Both the position numbers and the translations under genes were made by a program. The notes under the pieces were generated by a model. It was not told where the DNA came from, did not search any database, and saw only the letters and a program-made list of their open reading frames with translations. A stretch of 64,000 nucleotides of DNA from Timema cristinae (lineage: Eukaryota; Arthropoda; Insecta; Phasmatodea; Timematidae), in NCBI GenBank assembly GCA_039000515.1, contig JBCFYV010000001.1:17461928-17525927 (forward strand). Direction: 5' to 3'. Below are positions 1-13,235 of the stretch, piece after piece (position 1 is the stretch's first letter; each line of letters begins with the position of its first letter).

Positions 1-1289
1 GCCATTGTAACTAGTCAACATTATGTGTTAATCAACTTTTGGAAGTTAGATCTATTGATAACATTTTTTTTTAGTGAACCTTAAATGTTTATAAATTTAT
101 TATCAAAATTGTTTGAAATATTTTTTTATTGAATTGGGTTCATAAACTTAGCACAAGAGAAGATTTAACACAACAATGATTTAAAACACTATAGGACTAA
201 AGTAAATGATTTGATTCTTTCCTATTTTTTGAGCGTCATTGTCGAGTCGCAATAAAATAATAAATTAAGATTCACTTTTGGATCCGACTTGACCTTTTTC
301 TTAGGCATGATTTTTGATTCAGATTTGGATTGAATCAGTTAGCCAAGATTCCACTTGGTTTCTAAATTGGTAATTTTTGATTCGCTCAAGCATATACAAT
401 TATTTATTAATTAATTATATGCTTTCAATTGAATAAGAAGCACTAAAGTTCAAAGCCATCATTATATGTTTGCACAATTGCAACCAATGTTCGAAACTTT
501 AACACTGAGGATCCAAGTGAAATAAAATATAGACGAATTGTAATTAATATATTTTTTAGTGTAGAAGTATACCATATAAATGATTCGTGTCTCATTCCTG
601 GTTATGTTATTATTAAAATGTGTATTTTTAAACAGTACAAAAATACCAATGCGTATAGCTTTATTTTATATAATTTAGGTATATTTTTATGCTCTGATGA
701 AGCCTAATAATGTTTTGTTTAATTAATCATATAATTATACTTAAAGTTAAGATTCGTACAGCTTTTAATTTAGCTCATTATTTATTTTCAATAAGAAAAT
801 TTGGTGTGTTCAACAACCAAGTATGTTTTTTTGATACATAATGTAGTGATCAGACGTGTCAGGATTATTCAGTAGTTATGTGTTTTTGAACGAGAGTGTA
901 CAACACTTCGAGCACAGTTTGCTTCAAAAAACTGTAACTAAGCTAAAATTACTTATTCCTCTACAAAGTTATAGAAACCTGGATATATCTTTGTAAGACG
1001 AGTTGGTTATTACTCCTCTATTTCATTAATAACTTAATTTAATTCGTCAACTTAAAGCAACAACACAGGGAGATATTCCGCCATGTTTGATCGTTGGTAG
1101 ACCAAGGAATGAGGTCAGACACGTTACCAACCTTGCTTGGTCGGCATGAAAATACACTAGACTCGCGATAATCCGGCCTTCTGTATTAACCGGCCCGGTC
1201 CACGTGTTAACAAGTGCATTTTAAAACAAACTGGTACATATCCACTATAAAAATTTACTGAGTTTATAATGTGACACATTTGACGCTAT
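1..1289. other. AT-rich non-coding DNA
   Basis: No gene, repeat family or tRNA seen. A GC-richer patch at 1080-1215 (GTTGGTAGACCAAGG and GTTACCAACCTTGCTTGGTC) has imperfect dyad symmetry only. Confidence 0.6.
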
Positions 1290-2007
1290 CAGGGTTCATA
1301 CGGTCCTTGAAAGACCTGGAATTTAATGTGTCTCTGTTCAAGGCCTGAAAAAATCCTTTAATTGCTCTAGGCCTTTAAAAGTCCTGGAATTTCCTGTTTC
1401 AACATTTATTTTTGATATGGTTGTGAAGAATGGCTGTAAAGACCACGATTTAGATGCACTGGGGCGTGAAATATCTAGCTTAAATATAGTCGCGCCCGTG
1501 GTTGGATCTCTTACAAATGCACTAGCGCTACTGTCAATGAAACACAATGTTTTCTTTAATTTCCAATATTTAAAAATACTAACGAAGTTGCTCTAAAACC
1601 GTCATTTGTAATAATTTATTTTAAGATTTCTGACTACCTATTAATACTTTAAGCACTTATAATTACAGTTTTAAACTAAAATGCCCGCTGATAGTTATTA
1701 GTTCATCTCACATCCACCTTAGCGCTTAAATTCCTGTTCAAGCCATACTAAAATATGTACTGAATCTAGAATAAAGTAGAAGTAAGTGACAATAAAGTTA
1801 GATTACTGTTTTATAGGCCTATCTGTTTATTAAATTTAGAGAAATGTTATTGTTTTCCAACTATTTAAAATGTGGTACGATTTATAATATTTTTTTTTTT
1901 CTATTAATATGTTTAGCTTTTGGCAGTACGAGAAATAGCAGTTTTAGTCATTAAAAAGTCCTTGAAAGGTCCTTTAATTTAAGCTTCATATGTGTGTAAG
2001 AACCCTG
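1290..2007. mobile_element. Non-autonomous hAT-like element
   Basis: The left end CAGGGTTCATACGGTCCTTG and the right end (inverted) CAGGGTTCTTACACA share an 8-bp perfect terminus. Both have nearby 'CCTTGAAAG...CCTGGAATTT' blocks like those of a widespread hAT-type family. Flanks show CGCTAT / CGCTAC, possibly the remains of an 8-bp target duplication. I found no transposase. The hAT call is from terminal sequence only. Confidence 0.55.
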
Positions 2008-3019
2008 CGCTACATTTTCAATTGTTCTTGCTTTGTATCTTCTTTGTTCTTTATGTTCCATTTCCAAAATAAAGTACTGTATAGTAAAGATTTTAAACAC
2101 TTCTTTCTCGTTTAATTTTGAGTGTCACAATTACAATTACTGTAGTACTTTTTCACCTTGCAATCAGAAAATGGGCAAATTCTATTAAAACCAATTTAAA
2201 AATGATTTGTGAAAATTAAAAATGAGGCAAACTCAAACTGACAATTATTTATACTGAATTCATACTATCCAGCTTTTCCGTTATCGTGCACGGAATGCAG
2301 CCACTATGGGATGGATAATAGTGATTATAATGTGTATTATTTATCCTACCGATAGCTATCCGGCAGATAAACTCAGGTAATAATAGGCTTAAAATATTAA
2401 AGTGGCTGATAAATTTTATCTTTTCGATAACTGTAACTTCCCGGAAGCGATATCTCTTGATCCATTGAAAAGGTTGGAGTTATAGTTTTTTCACTATTTA
2501 GTTTTGCATGTACCTAATTCATTATTAAACCGCCCCATTCCCCAAAATTAACCTTCTTTTATTTTTCTTCCCAACTCTACGAGTCGCCTTCACGAACCTT
2601 AGATAGATACGACTATGTTTTGTTTAAATAGTTCCTTGGCGATGCCTTCACTACCACCACCAATCTTCCCCCTCTCTTACCAACCATCTCGTTTTACTCC
2701 CAATACACCTAACGGCTCGTCGTGGTCCCTTTGTCTTCCGCGGATACAAGTCCGAGCTTCTATTCGCGCCCCAAGCTAAGTTGTCCTCATCGTGATCAAA
2801 CATGGCAGGCAATTTTCCCCACATTCTCGTTTCAAACACTTTTGGTTATTTTCCGTGGAGAATAAAGAATGCCAAGAAAGAGAGAGAGAGATTGACGAAC
2901 AGCATCTTTTTGGAATTCCGCTCTCCTCCGAAATGCAACGTTCTATTCAAAACTACCCTCTTCCAGAAGAACAAACGGCTACCAACGTCCAGAATAGATT
3001 TTTTCAGTAGTCCAATGCC
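2008..3019. other. Non-coding DNA
   Basis: Nothing recognisable. The short frames near 2650-3010 overlap on both strands and show no motif. Confidence 0.55.
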
Positions 3020-3125
3020 TTACCATATATATAACTATTTATATATACATGGGTACATATATATGTATATACATATATAAAAAGTTGATATATAAATTTA
3101 TATATATATGTGGTATACAAAGTTG

Positions 3126-3178
<53 letters not shown>

Positions 3179-3345
3179 GGGATATATATATAAAAGTTGG
3201 TATATATATATATATATATATATAAATGGGTATATATATGTATATATGTTTATATAAGTGGGTATATAAATATATTTTTTTATATGTTGGGTATATATAT
3301 AATGTATATATGTTTCTATAATTGGTATACAAAGTGGGTATATAA
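3020..3345. repeat. AT-dinucleotide microsatellite, interrupted
   Basis: Mostly (TA)n with periodic GGGTATATA or GTTGGTATA interruptions. Small open frames in it are low complexity. Confidence 0.93.
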
Positions 3346-3355
3346 AACCTGGGTA

Positions 3356-3835
3356 CTAATTACTCTAATAGAATAGAGATGAGGAAGGTTGAATTTAGAG
3401 GAAGTGTACACGTATTTGCATGTAATTAAAGTGGAAATCATTTAGGGAAAAAATCACCCTAAATAGACCAACCTGAATTCGAGTATATGATCCTTTTATA
3501 CAGGCCTGCCGAAGACAGGGAGATCGGGGCTCAAACTCCAGATCTGGCCTATTTATGATGATTTTCCAATATGGATTTCCACTCTACCTCGATACAAATA
3601 TGTGTACACTCACTCTAAATACAACCCGAACTGTATTTGAGCCCCAAACTCCCCCTCTTCATCAGGCGAGTCTAACAAAAGAATGAAACCTTAGACTAAG
3701 CTCGAATCCAGGTTGGATCAATTTCTGGTAGTTTTTCCTGAATTTATTTACACCATATCTCCATGCAAATGCGGGTACAACCCGTCTAGATTCAACTTCA
3801 CTCATCCCTACTCCATTAGAGTAATTAACACACTA
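3356..3835. repeat. Cluster of worn type-C SINE pieces in both orientations
   Basis: 3356-3490 is reverse-strand SINE body (GAAGGTTGAATTTAGAGGAA). 3510-3620 is forward (GACAGGGAGATCGGGGCTCA, TTTCCACTCTACCTC). 3700-3835 is forward again (CCATGCAAATGCGGGTACAA). Probably two or three overlapping old insertions. Confidence 0.6.
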
Positions 3836-4263
3836 TATGTATAAACCTAAAAAGATAGAAAGGACGCAGTAGTAAAAAAAATATTTTAAATGTAATTTCT
3901 TTTTGTCTCTGTAACAACAGCTTTTTTTATATATAACAACAGCTGCCTCGGTGAACTTGCGTTCTAAGGCGTCAGGCAAAAGACATAATATCCGTTGAGT
4001 TAATGTCAAGGTAGTAATCTTTGCCGAATATATTGGGGATTATTATTATTATTATTTATCATCCAGGTTTCTTCATTTCCTTTACACGCTAATATGTTTG
4101 CGCTTTCTCTGAATCCTAATCCTTACCTTTAAGATTAAGATATTCAAAAACATGGTAATAGACTTAATAATTTATTATATGGTAGAGCAATTATGCACCA
4201 GGTTGACCATTAAGCTTATTGTAAGCTCATTTCACTACTCTTTGTATGTGGATTACTAATTAC

Positions 4264-4423
4264 ACGGATTCCACGTTAAACTGTAGGTCCTCCATTTCAT
4301 CACACAATCACCCTACCATTACACATTAGATAAGTGCGTACAACCCGAACGGGTGGTAAGACATGGTGCTAATAATAATAATAATAATAATATATTAATA
4401 TAATAATAATTAATAATAATAAC
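4264..4423 (+). mobile_element. SINE type A, 5'-truncated
   Basis: CGGATTCCACGTTAAACTGT through the tail ACCCGAACGGGTGGTAAGAC, then a degraded (TAA)n tract to 4423. Confidence 0.85.
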
Positions 4424-4534
4424 ACTAATATTCTAGGGATAAGAAATGTTGAATTTATAAGGAGTATACAGACAATTGTATATAGGGCGAGTGTAGAACC
4501 ATTTATAAAATTAAACCCACTTAGTAGACCCTAC

Positions 4535-4790
4535 CGGTAACTTAAGCTCCGATCTCCTGTTCAATTTCAGTCCGGGGAGATTGAGGTTCGTATCTCGTTC
4601 GGGTGTACGGAGAGTTTTTTTTTTCAAAATAGTTTTCCAAACTCCCTCCACACAAATGGGGGTACACTTCCTATAAATGTAACCTTCCTCACCCCTAAAA
4701 CTATTAACGTGATTAGAACAAAAGTGTCTAGTCCGAACGGGTAGTAATATGCAGTGGCAAGAAGAAGAAAAAAAGAAAAAAAAACTGTAG
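4535..4790 (+). mobile_element. SINE type C, diverged
   Basis: GAGATTGAGGTTCGTATCTC (B-box region), TTTTCCAAACTCCCTCCACA and tail TCCGAACGGGTAGTAATATG. The head upstream of 4535 is not recognisable. Confidence 0.7.
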
Positions 4791-5315
4791 TCTATATCAT
4801 CGTGACCACAGACGAGGGTTTGATCGATAAAATTGGGCAGTTTTAATAGTTTGTTAATGTTTGTAATAACGCCTCAGATACGATTTAAATTTAATATACG
4901 TTCTAAAATTGTGGATGTATAACTTATAAGCAAGCATATGAGGAATCCTTTGCCATTTGATCACCATCGGTAGATACTTAGAAAAAAAAGTATTCAAAAA
5001 AAAAGAAACTCGCACAAAAACAGAAAGGAAGGTCAAAAGATGTGGTTAGATAAAGGAAATGAGTTGGACTGAGTGAAATATATAAATAAAAAGAAAAGAC
5101 TCTTCGTACTACCATGTTATAAAGTTTACTTTTTCAATCCAGTCTACTGACTTAATTCATGTGTCTAATTTTATTAATAAGCCCATCATATAGTTTTATA
5201 ATACAAATGATAGTTTCAATTAACTTTATATATGATAATTATATGTGTAGACTTAATATTACCGAACATACAGTAGTAGAAAAATACACGATGAATTAAA
5301 CAGTAAATATTAACT

Positions 5316-5548
5316 TCTGCAGTGGCCGCATAGTCTAATGCGTCACTCTCGAAATACACTAGATTGCTGGTGAAAGGAAAATAGAGGTTTGAATCCCGGT
5401 CAGATTTACTGGGGATGGTTTTTTTTAATCTCCCGCCACACAATAGCGGGAACATTTCCTATAAATTCAACCGAGTCATCTCTAACACATTCATTAATTT
5501 TTACAAATGCGTATAACCTGAACGAGTAGGAGACGTGGTGCTAAAAGA
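5316..5548 (+). mobile_element. SINE type C
   Basis: Head GCAGTGGCCGCATAGTCTAA (Leu-type A box), B box GGTTTGAATCCC, body TCTCCCGCCACACAATAGCG, diverged tail CCTGAACGAGTAGGAGACG. Confidence 0.82.
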
Positions 5549-6047
5549 AAAAGCAGGTGGTAGTGTTCTTTTGATCGTAGCTGTACCATCAATCCCATTA
5601 CGAAAAGTTTTTGAAAAGCTATCTACCCTAAAGGCTGAGCTATGACCCACTCCACAATAAAAAATAAAGGAAGAGTTGGGTGTGGGGGAGGGGGTGTTTC
5701 TGTGCAGGAGTACCCGCAAAAAAAAAACACATACCCTTTTAAGAAATACTCGTGAATTAGTGAAATTACTTTCAATATTCTATTGACAAGAAAGAGGGAT
5801 CTAAAAAAAACCCCTCTATTTTGTGGTATTAATTCCATGAATTGTGAATATTGTACCCCCATCAAAAAAAGCTTGGGATGTTAAATATTTAAATGTAAGG
5901 AAAATAATTTGAAAGGATATTAGGAAAGTTTAGGGGTTATTGCAATGAATTAAGAAGAACAGGGGTGTACAAAATAAGCCTGAACATGTCAGATAATTTA
6001 CTACTGCCAGGAATATCTCCAGAAGGAGAGTGAACCCACTTTTTTTG

Positions 6048-6304
6048 ACCCGCCTCGGTGGCGTAGTTGGCTAACGCGCTAGTCGTGTTGAGCTCGACTG
6101 CTGAGGACGGGGAGATCGAGGTTCGAATCTCGGTCGGGTGAACTGGGGTGGTTTTTCCTAAATGGTTTTCCACTCTCCCTCCACGCAAATGCGGGTTCAC
6201 TTCCTCTAATTCAACCTTCCCAATTCCTAATCCAATAATGTAATTAGTACTTAAAGCGTATAACCCGAACGGGTGGTAAGACGCGGTGCTAAAATATTAT
6301 TATT
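6048..6304 (+). mobile_element. SINE type B, full length
   Basis: The head CCGCCTCGGTGGCGTAGTTG has a perfect A box (TGGCGTAGTTG) and B box GGTTCGAATC. A long variable arm suggests a Leu/Ser-type tRNA origin. The body TAAATGGTTTTCCACTCTCC is followed by the shared tail ACCCGAACGGGTGGTAAGAC. Confidence 0.92.
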
Positions 6305-7655
6305 CACTTCTTTTGGCTTAGTAGGCAGACATTATACCAACAGAGCTATGGTTTCAGACAATTTGACAATTGATCACGACAAAGGGTGTATTTAACTGCC
6401 CGAGTCAGTTTTTTTATTTATTTTTATTTTCTGAACCAACTTATTATATCAGAACATGGCTTATTAACTAACTTAATGCTAGAACAAATACAGCATTGAT
6501 ATCTTGACCATTAATTCAAATCTATTAATTCACATCTCACCCATGATACATTTTTAGGCCTTATCAGGTATCGAAACTGGGACTCTTAAATCAGTAGAAA
6601 TACAAGCTACCGAATGAGTTAAGGTGTTGAACCTAGATATAATAATATATTAACTACAGTCTTTTGAGACACCATGTTAAGTTAAATATATGTTTATTAC
6701 TTTAAGTACATTCCAAGAATAACTATTTATAACAAAATGTAATATTTTGATATTTTGGACGTATCTATAAATTCAGTTATAGGTAAGAAAAATTGAGATA
6801 TTTAAAGAAGAGAAAAATTAGGAAATTTTTCGTTCAGATTTTCACTATCGTCTGATAGGTACTTAATCAATATAAATCAGTAAGACTACATATTTAAAAA
6901 AAAATACAACCATACTAGCTTTGAGAATGTTTTAAAGTGTTTTAAATGTTTTACATGCTTGCCCATTAATGTGCCAATGATGACTCTCAGTTGCTTAAAA
7001 AATACATCTATATTATCTATAATAGAGTTAATATTGTCAGAATTAGTTACAGTTGGTATAACCTACCTCATCCAAGGGAATATAAAAATAATTTTGAATA
7101 TTTTAGTAAGGTATACATTCCCATTTTTTTATATAAACCAAAATGGGTGTGTTCTGACAACTAAAAAAACTTCTTGATATGATCTCACATATTTATACAA
7201 GTCACGTGTCCTAACATTGTACATTTAATAGATGCTATCATTAGGTTACATATAAAATCACTAGTAAATTTTATTAATGTTGAACCAGTTTTTTTTTAAG
7301 GCACACCGTATGAAAATTGACTGTGACATTAAGAGTGAATTTAAAAATGATTCTTTAGGTATATCTTGGAGAGAGGACGGGGAATCACGGTAAGGGTGTA
7401 AATACACTCTCCCAGTAAAATATTTTCAAGAATCAAACACTGCCCTATCATTTTTCGCACAAAGATATTTAATTATTCTATAATGTATCTATTCTTTGCT
7501 CCGTGTCTTACTACCAATTCAGACAGTCTGCATATCTACTTAATGGGGATAGGTGTTAGTAGGATGGAATTTAAAGTTAATTTATCCACATATGCGTGAA
7601 GGATATGTGGGGAAACTTTTCATGAACATCTCCTCATTATGCGAGGTTAGATTAC
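6305..7655. other. AT-rich non-coding DNA
   Basis: No feature supported apart from short homopolymer runs. The stretch 6345-6650 has faint tRNA-like fragments (GGTATCGAAACTGGGAC) too worn to call. Confidence 0.5.
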
Positions 7656-7665
7656 GAACCTAGAT

Positions 7666-7947
7666 TATTATTATTATCATTAGCACCGCGTCTTACTACC
7701 CGTTCGGGTTATACGCACTTACACTAATGTGTAATGGTAGGGTGATTGAGAGATGAAATGGAGGACCTACAGCTTAACGTGGAATCCGAACCACGGTGGA
7801 GGCCTGGCATTCCCCACATTCACAAGATGTCTTGTCAGAGGTGAAGGAAGGGTTTGGTAATCAGATAAATCTGTGCCGGGACCGAGGATTGAACCCCGGC
7901 CACCAGCACAGAAGTCTGACACCTTACCCCTAGACCACCAGGTCACC
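7666..7947 (-). mobile_element. SINE type A, full length
   Basis: On the reverse strand the head reads GGTGACCTGGTGGTCTAGGG, with A box TGGTCTAGGGG and B box GGTTCAATCC. The body and shared tail end in an ATT-rich repeat. A 10-bp duplication GAAC(C/T)TAGAT flanks it at 7656-7665 and 7951-7960. Confidence 0.92.
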
Positions 7948-7992
7948 AATGAACTTAGATCTTCCAGTCACCAGAAATACAGTTTTATATAA

Positions 7993-8213
7993 CACCCGCC
8001 TCAATGGTCGAATAGTCTAAGGAGTCATTTTTGACTGCCGATGACGGGGATATTGGAGTTCGAAGGTTGGTTTTTTACTAAATGGTTTTTCACTTTCCCT
8101 CCACGAAAATACTGATACACTTCCTCTAAATTCAACCTTCATCTTTAACATACTATCGCAATTATTGCCGTATGTGAATAACCCCAAACGGGTAGTAGGA
8201 CGTGATGTTAGAA
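7993..8213 (+). mobile_element. SINE type C
   Basis: ACACCCGCCTCAATGGTCGA head, GAGTTCGAAGG B box, TTTCACTTTCCCTCCACGAA body, CCCCAAACGGGTAGTAGGAC tail. It directly follows the type-A SINE 7666-7947 after a short gap. Confidence 0.8.
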
Positions 8214-10614
8214 ACTTATATAAATATATTTCGAGTGTTGTTTCAAAATTAAGAATGGAACTTTCAGATCCCAAGTTTGTTACCTTTAACCACTGAGCCG
8301 CTTTCAACATTGAATTATAGGACGTTGACATAACGATAATAAAATAAATAGTAATAAAAGGCACAAGTTGAATATTAAGGTCTCAAGTTCGACATGATTA
8401 CAGTGGCGCGTCTTGCGAGAGCCAGGAAATACGGTATAATTACGTTCCATAAACATGTTAGGAGACTCTTGGCTTTATTGATATCGAAAAAACAAATACC
8501 TCTCGTCTCGTTTGTTTACTTTTATTGGATTGTCTATCCAAAACAGCCCACTTTAATGAGTCTCTTCCGAAACCTTGATACAAGCTTTATAAAATGTGTG
8601 CTCTCTAGTAAAAATGTATCGACTCCATTTTGGATATGGTTAAAGTAACAACGACAAGAAAGATAAAAAATTGTTTTTATTTTGAAAACTTTTTTTTCTA
8701 ATTGTCTAGTAAAATAATAAAATAATTTAAAAAAAGAACCGTAGCTCAACAGAAAAACAAACAAAAAATTATTTTGTTTTAAAATAAGAAATAATGTTTT
8801 ACTGTTAGTTGTTTTATAAAAATTTTATGAAACTGTACGGGTTGGCCACATTTTGTACACTTTTAATGTAGAGAAGGAAAAGGTAGAACGTATAAAAAAA
8901 ATTAGACAAGTTGAATCATGGATTTCTCAAATCATAATTTTAAATTTTCATTCAAATTTCAAATCCAAATTCGAATTATTGAATCTTTAAAAATTTACAA
9001 ATTCATATAAAGTGAAAATATTTAAAATTAGACCTAAAAAAAAGTTAATTAAGGTTTGGTGCCACTGACAAAACGATATGTTGTGTGTCATGTAAATTAC
9101 GTCATCATAAGCAACCTGTTACTCAACCGACTCTACAAGTGTTTATAATTACTTTTAACATTTGCTAAAAATTAGTATTTGAAATCTAAGTTTTCATAAT
9201 TTTTCAATTTCATTTTCTTTTATTATAGTGCCGCGTATAAACCGAACGGGTAGTAAGACGTGGTGCTATTATTATTATTGTTTATTATTACTATAGTGCT
9301 GGCCAGAACTTAAAAAGTACACAAATACCTTTTTATAGTAAAAACATTTAAAAAAACAATAAGAGCTAAATAATGACACATATTGGTTAGTTTTACAAAA
9401 TAAAGTACATAATTATGAGTGATTTATGATGATAATAATAAATAAATAACTTGAGATTTTTAAAAGCATAAGTATTTTAAAAGTATAACAATATGCAAAC
9501 AAATTAAACAGAATGGTGTAAATTTAAATATTTGAGGCAGAACCGTCACAGGATAAATTAGTTACAAGAGATTTCTTTATATAAATTTTCGAGTTTGTTT
9601 TTTATTTTATGATAAAAGTCAAATTCGAGAAATCTGGAATTAGTGATGTGGATACAACGGCCTATAGGGCTCACCTTAGAAGAGTTGTTTGAAAGAAAAA
9701 AATTCAGGAGAACAAGAGGCCGAGAAAGGACATGTATACTAAGACCAAGGGCAAATTTACTAGATATTTCACTATTGAAAAGATAAAATAAAAAAAGGAC
9801 ATCACATTAAAGCCTACGCAAGTAGATAGTTTGTTGGAGCCCTAAGAAGTTTCGAATTCTTTCAAAATCATAATAAATTTGATTAGTAAATAATTTATCA
9901 AACTGCGCAGCAACAAATTTTTGTTGAACGTAATAATAATAATAATAATAATAATAAAATAAAATAAAATAACAATAACAATAGTATTCGAGGTATTTTA
10001 TGAGATTTTTACAAATATCGAATCTTTAAACTATAGGTTTAGGATTCTAGTGTCCTATCTCTAATAAATTTGACAGATAATAAAGCTATTACAATCCAAT
10101 ACTCATTTCAATAACATTATCTAACAGCTAGTAAACTAACACAGCCCAGTATCCATTTAATAACATATCTAACAGCTAGTAAGCTACTAACAGCTAGTAA
10201 GTATAGGCTAATAATACAGTCCAATTATCAATACCATTTAAAAAACAAACACAATATTACTGACTGTTAATAAAGCTACTACAGTCTAATTTCAATAGGA
10301 AGAACCTTATATTACAGTAAGAAAAATGTTAATAGATTTACCTTAACGTATTCATACGTCACGTAATGTCATATGGAGCTATCTCTTTTGATATGTATAG
10401 TAAATCCCTAAAATAATAGCACTTAAATAATTGTATAGTAAATTTTTTATAATTTTTTTATTGGATATTTCTAAAATGCCTGTTCTAACTGAAATCTCAC
10501 ATGTAGTCAGTCGACTGTATTTGGCCGATATCACATGAAAAGAGGGAAGAGTGGTAAAAAAAAGGGGGGGAGAATTCACAAGAACTGTTTATTTGAGGTT
10601 TAGGTGCAAGCCAT
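8214..10614. other. AT-rich non-coding DNA with simple repeats
   Basis: Contains the SINE tail at 9229-9282, (TAA)n near 9930-9955 and repeated AACAGCTAGTAA units at 10120-10200. No gene. Confidence 0.5.
9229..9282 (+). repeat. SINE tail fragment
   Basis: GCGTATAAACCGAACGGGTA, then GTAAGACGTGGTGCTATTATT. Only the shared 3' module is present. Confidence 0.7.
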
Positions 10615-11000
10615 TTGTGTGTGTGTGTTGTGTCAGAGAGAGAGAGAGAGAAGAGAGAAGAGAGGAAATAGTGGTGGGGTAGAGGGAGGGTCAGAGACTA
10701 TGGTTCGATATAATGGCGTGACCAGCTCTAACGGAGACATGATCGCGTGACCACCCCACGCTGACAGCCGGGCTAGTTAACAGTCTAATGCCCCCACTAC
10801 TCAATATATTGCCAGCGCAACTACAGTCAGCGCTTGGAACTATCGAATACAGGGGACACTTCGGGACAACCCGTTATGTTTGATAGGAAACGCGCGTCTT
10901 TCTACTGAGTTGAGTGTTCCTGGTTCTATAGGGCATTCATGATAGGAGTGTTGGTAACTGACAGCTAGAAAACATTACCAGAACTACTATCATGTATCCA
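10615..11000. other. GC-richer apparently single-copy block
   Basis: After GT and GA microsatellites comes sequence with CGTGACC, CGCGTGACCACC, ACGCTGACAGCCGGGC and CGCGCGTC motifs and no repeat match in the window. It has no long frame. It could be regulatory sequence. Confidence 0.3.
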
Positions 11001-11134
11001 TCCGCCAAACCATTTTGATTCACAAGACCATATTTGAGCTGTTCTCACTTTTTGTATTAAAAAATCTTTCACAACAAACAAATTGTTTTTAACGGTTTTA
11101 TTTTCCTTTAAAGCCTGTTTACATTATTGAAATA

Positions 11135-11386
11135 TTTTTATATATATTTTAATATTTAGCACCGCGTCTTACTACCCGTTCGGTTATACGCTTTAAGTAC
11201 TAATACGCTAATTGATTAGGAATTGGGAAGGTTGAATTAGAGGAAGCGAACCCGCATTTGCGTGGAAAACCATTTTAGGAAAAGCTACCCCCAGTTCACC
11301 CGACCGAGATTCGAACCTTGATCTCCCCGTCCACAGCAGTCGAGCTCAACACGACAAGCGCGTTAGCCAACTACCCACGAGGCGGG
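11135..11386 (-). mobile_element. SINE type B, full length
   Basis: Head at the right (reverse strand ACCCGCCTCGTGGGTAGTTG), B box GGTTCGAATC, shared tail at the left with an AT-rich end. TATTGAAATA at 11125-11134 and 11387-11396 is a 10-bp target duplication. Confidence 0.9.
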
Positions 11387-11972
11387 TATTGAAATAACCG
11401 TTTTATGTTTCTTATTTTGTGGTTCACTAAAAATGCTTTACAAATGAAAGCTTCTAAAAGGCTACATTTTCTCCATAAATTAAGATGGTGAATTGATGAA
11501 AAGAGAGCAGTTAATGACATACATATTCGGTTGTGTTCATGCGAGTGTGTTAAACAAGTTATGTTTCGAAACAATTATTTTTGTTCTTTCTCCAAGTTAC
11601 AAAAAATTAAAATTAAACCCATTGATTTATTTATTATCTATAGAGGCCAGCTCTAATATGATACAAGTGTAACAAGTGAAATATAGTAGTTTTTAATTTA
11701 TTATGTCATGTAGGCCTACTACACTCTCTTGTTACCATAACTATGAAACAAATAAAGGTTTTATTAATATATTTTGTTCTTTAAATAAGTTATGAAAAAT
11801 TAATCCCTAGGGAAGTATTTTTGATAACACTTTTTATTGATAAAATTGTATTATTAAGAAAATATTATAATTATTTATACATAGGTTAACATTAATTACG
11901 AATACTTGCTAAAAAAATACTTATGCTAGCTGTCAGTACAACCACACATAAGTTAGATAGCCTTTACATATA

Positions 11973-12264
11973 TATTATTATTATTATTATTTATTAGCAC
12001 CGCGCCTTACTACCCATTCGGGTTATACGCACTTACGCTAATGTGTCATGGTAGGGTGATTGTGAGATGAAATGGAGGACCTACAGTTTAACGTGGAATC
12101 CGAACCACGATGGAGGCCTGGCATTCCTCACATTCACAAGATGTCTTGTCAGAGGGAAGGAAGGGTTTGGTAATCAAGATAAATCTTTGCCGGGACCAAG
12201 GATTGAACCCCGGACCCCAGGATAGAAGTCCGACACCTTACCCCTAGGCCACCGCTAGGTCACC
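11973..12264 (-). mobile_element. SINE type A, full length
   Basis: Head at the right end (reverse-strand GGTGACCTAGCGGTGGCCTA), shared tail and (TTA)n at the left. The direct repeat CTTTACAT at 11962-11969 and 12266-12273 is a likely target duplication. Confidence 0.9.
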
Positions 12265-12559
12265 GCTTTACATGTTAAGTATGATGTGGGGATTTTCTCA
12301 TCCTCTCTCTTAGTGAATGGGTGAACTTGCTCTAACACTGGGTGTTAAACAAAAGAGTTCATAAATTTAGGATCTTATAGTACTACTTAAAATGAGCACT
12401 AAAGTCTCAGTAGACACAGGTCCACGAACTAACTCGTACAGAAATACAGGAAATGATGTATTTCGGTAGTGACAATAAATTGGGTACAGAATTAAATGTT
12501 ATTTGGGTTTTTATGGCACAAATCTATTCTTCACTATAAAATGTGTTCTACATATTTTC

Positions 12560-13230
12560 CATACATTCCCATACAAATTGCACTTCTTATAATCGGATTG
12601 ATGCGTGCTCTTTGAGAAATCCCAGGCTTCATTCAAATCTTACAACAACCGTCTTCAACTCATTATTTAAGTCTGATAAATAACCAATTGGAGACAAACA
12701 CACTAAACTTTAAGTATCCCGATACAAAAAGATCAAAGATTTAATGTCAGGGGAGTGGTAGGGACCTGGCCTCCTCGACCTATCTATCTTCTATTAAATG
12801 TCTCATTGAGGTAATGTCTAACAGTTAGAGAAACATTAGTTAGAGCCCCATCATGTATACTCCAGCTTCTTTGTCTTTATCTAAGGGGCACATTCTACAA
12901 TAAACTGGATAACACAGTCAGTAGAAAATTATGGTAGACTACAACATTTAGTCTGTTTAGAAGAACTAATCGTCCCATTATTCTGTCTACTAAAACTACC
13001 AACCAATCATTTAATTAATATCGCTGTTGGCATCTTGATTCTAGAATGGAATGAGGATTTTCCCCTGGCCACACATGATTAAAATGAAAGTTTACAATAC
13101 CATCTCTAGTAAATTCAACCTCATCAGTAAAAATAATGTCAGCACAAATCTTGGGTTCACAGCTGGTTTTCCGATGTGTGTGTTGGTTTGCAAAGCCATG
13201 TTTACTATGAATTGTTTTACTCTAATGAAT
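12560..13230 (-). pseudogene. Decayed mariner/Tc1-superfamily transposase
   Basis: Translating the reverse strand across many stops gives a recognisable order: FTDEVEFTRDGIVNF, then HVWPGENPHSILESR, IHDGA, VRHYLNETFNRR, IGRGGQVP, a degraded SPDLNP-type block, then a GYLS..NNELKT tail. FTDE and IHDGA carry the first two catalytic aspartates. The third block is damaged (TTPLTLNL where a PRSPDLNPLD type is usual). This arrangement is common among arthropod mariner-like transposases annotated near SETMAR/DUF4817 types. It is dead. Confidence 0.72.
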
Positions 13231-13235
13231 ACTTA

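Noticed and set aside
3039..3332. 97-codon Tyr/Ile-rich frame
   Set aside because: A translation of the AT microsatellite.
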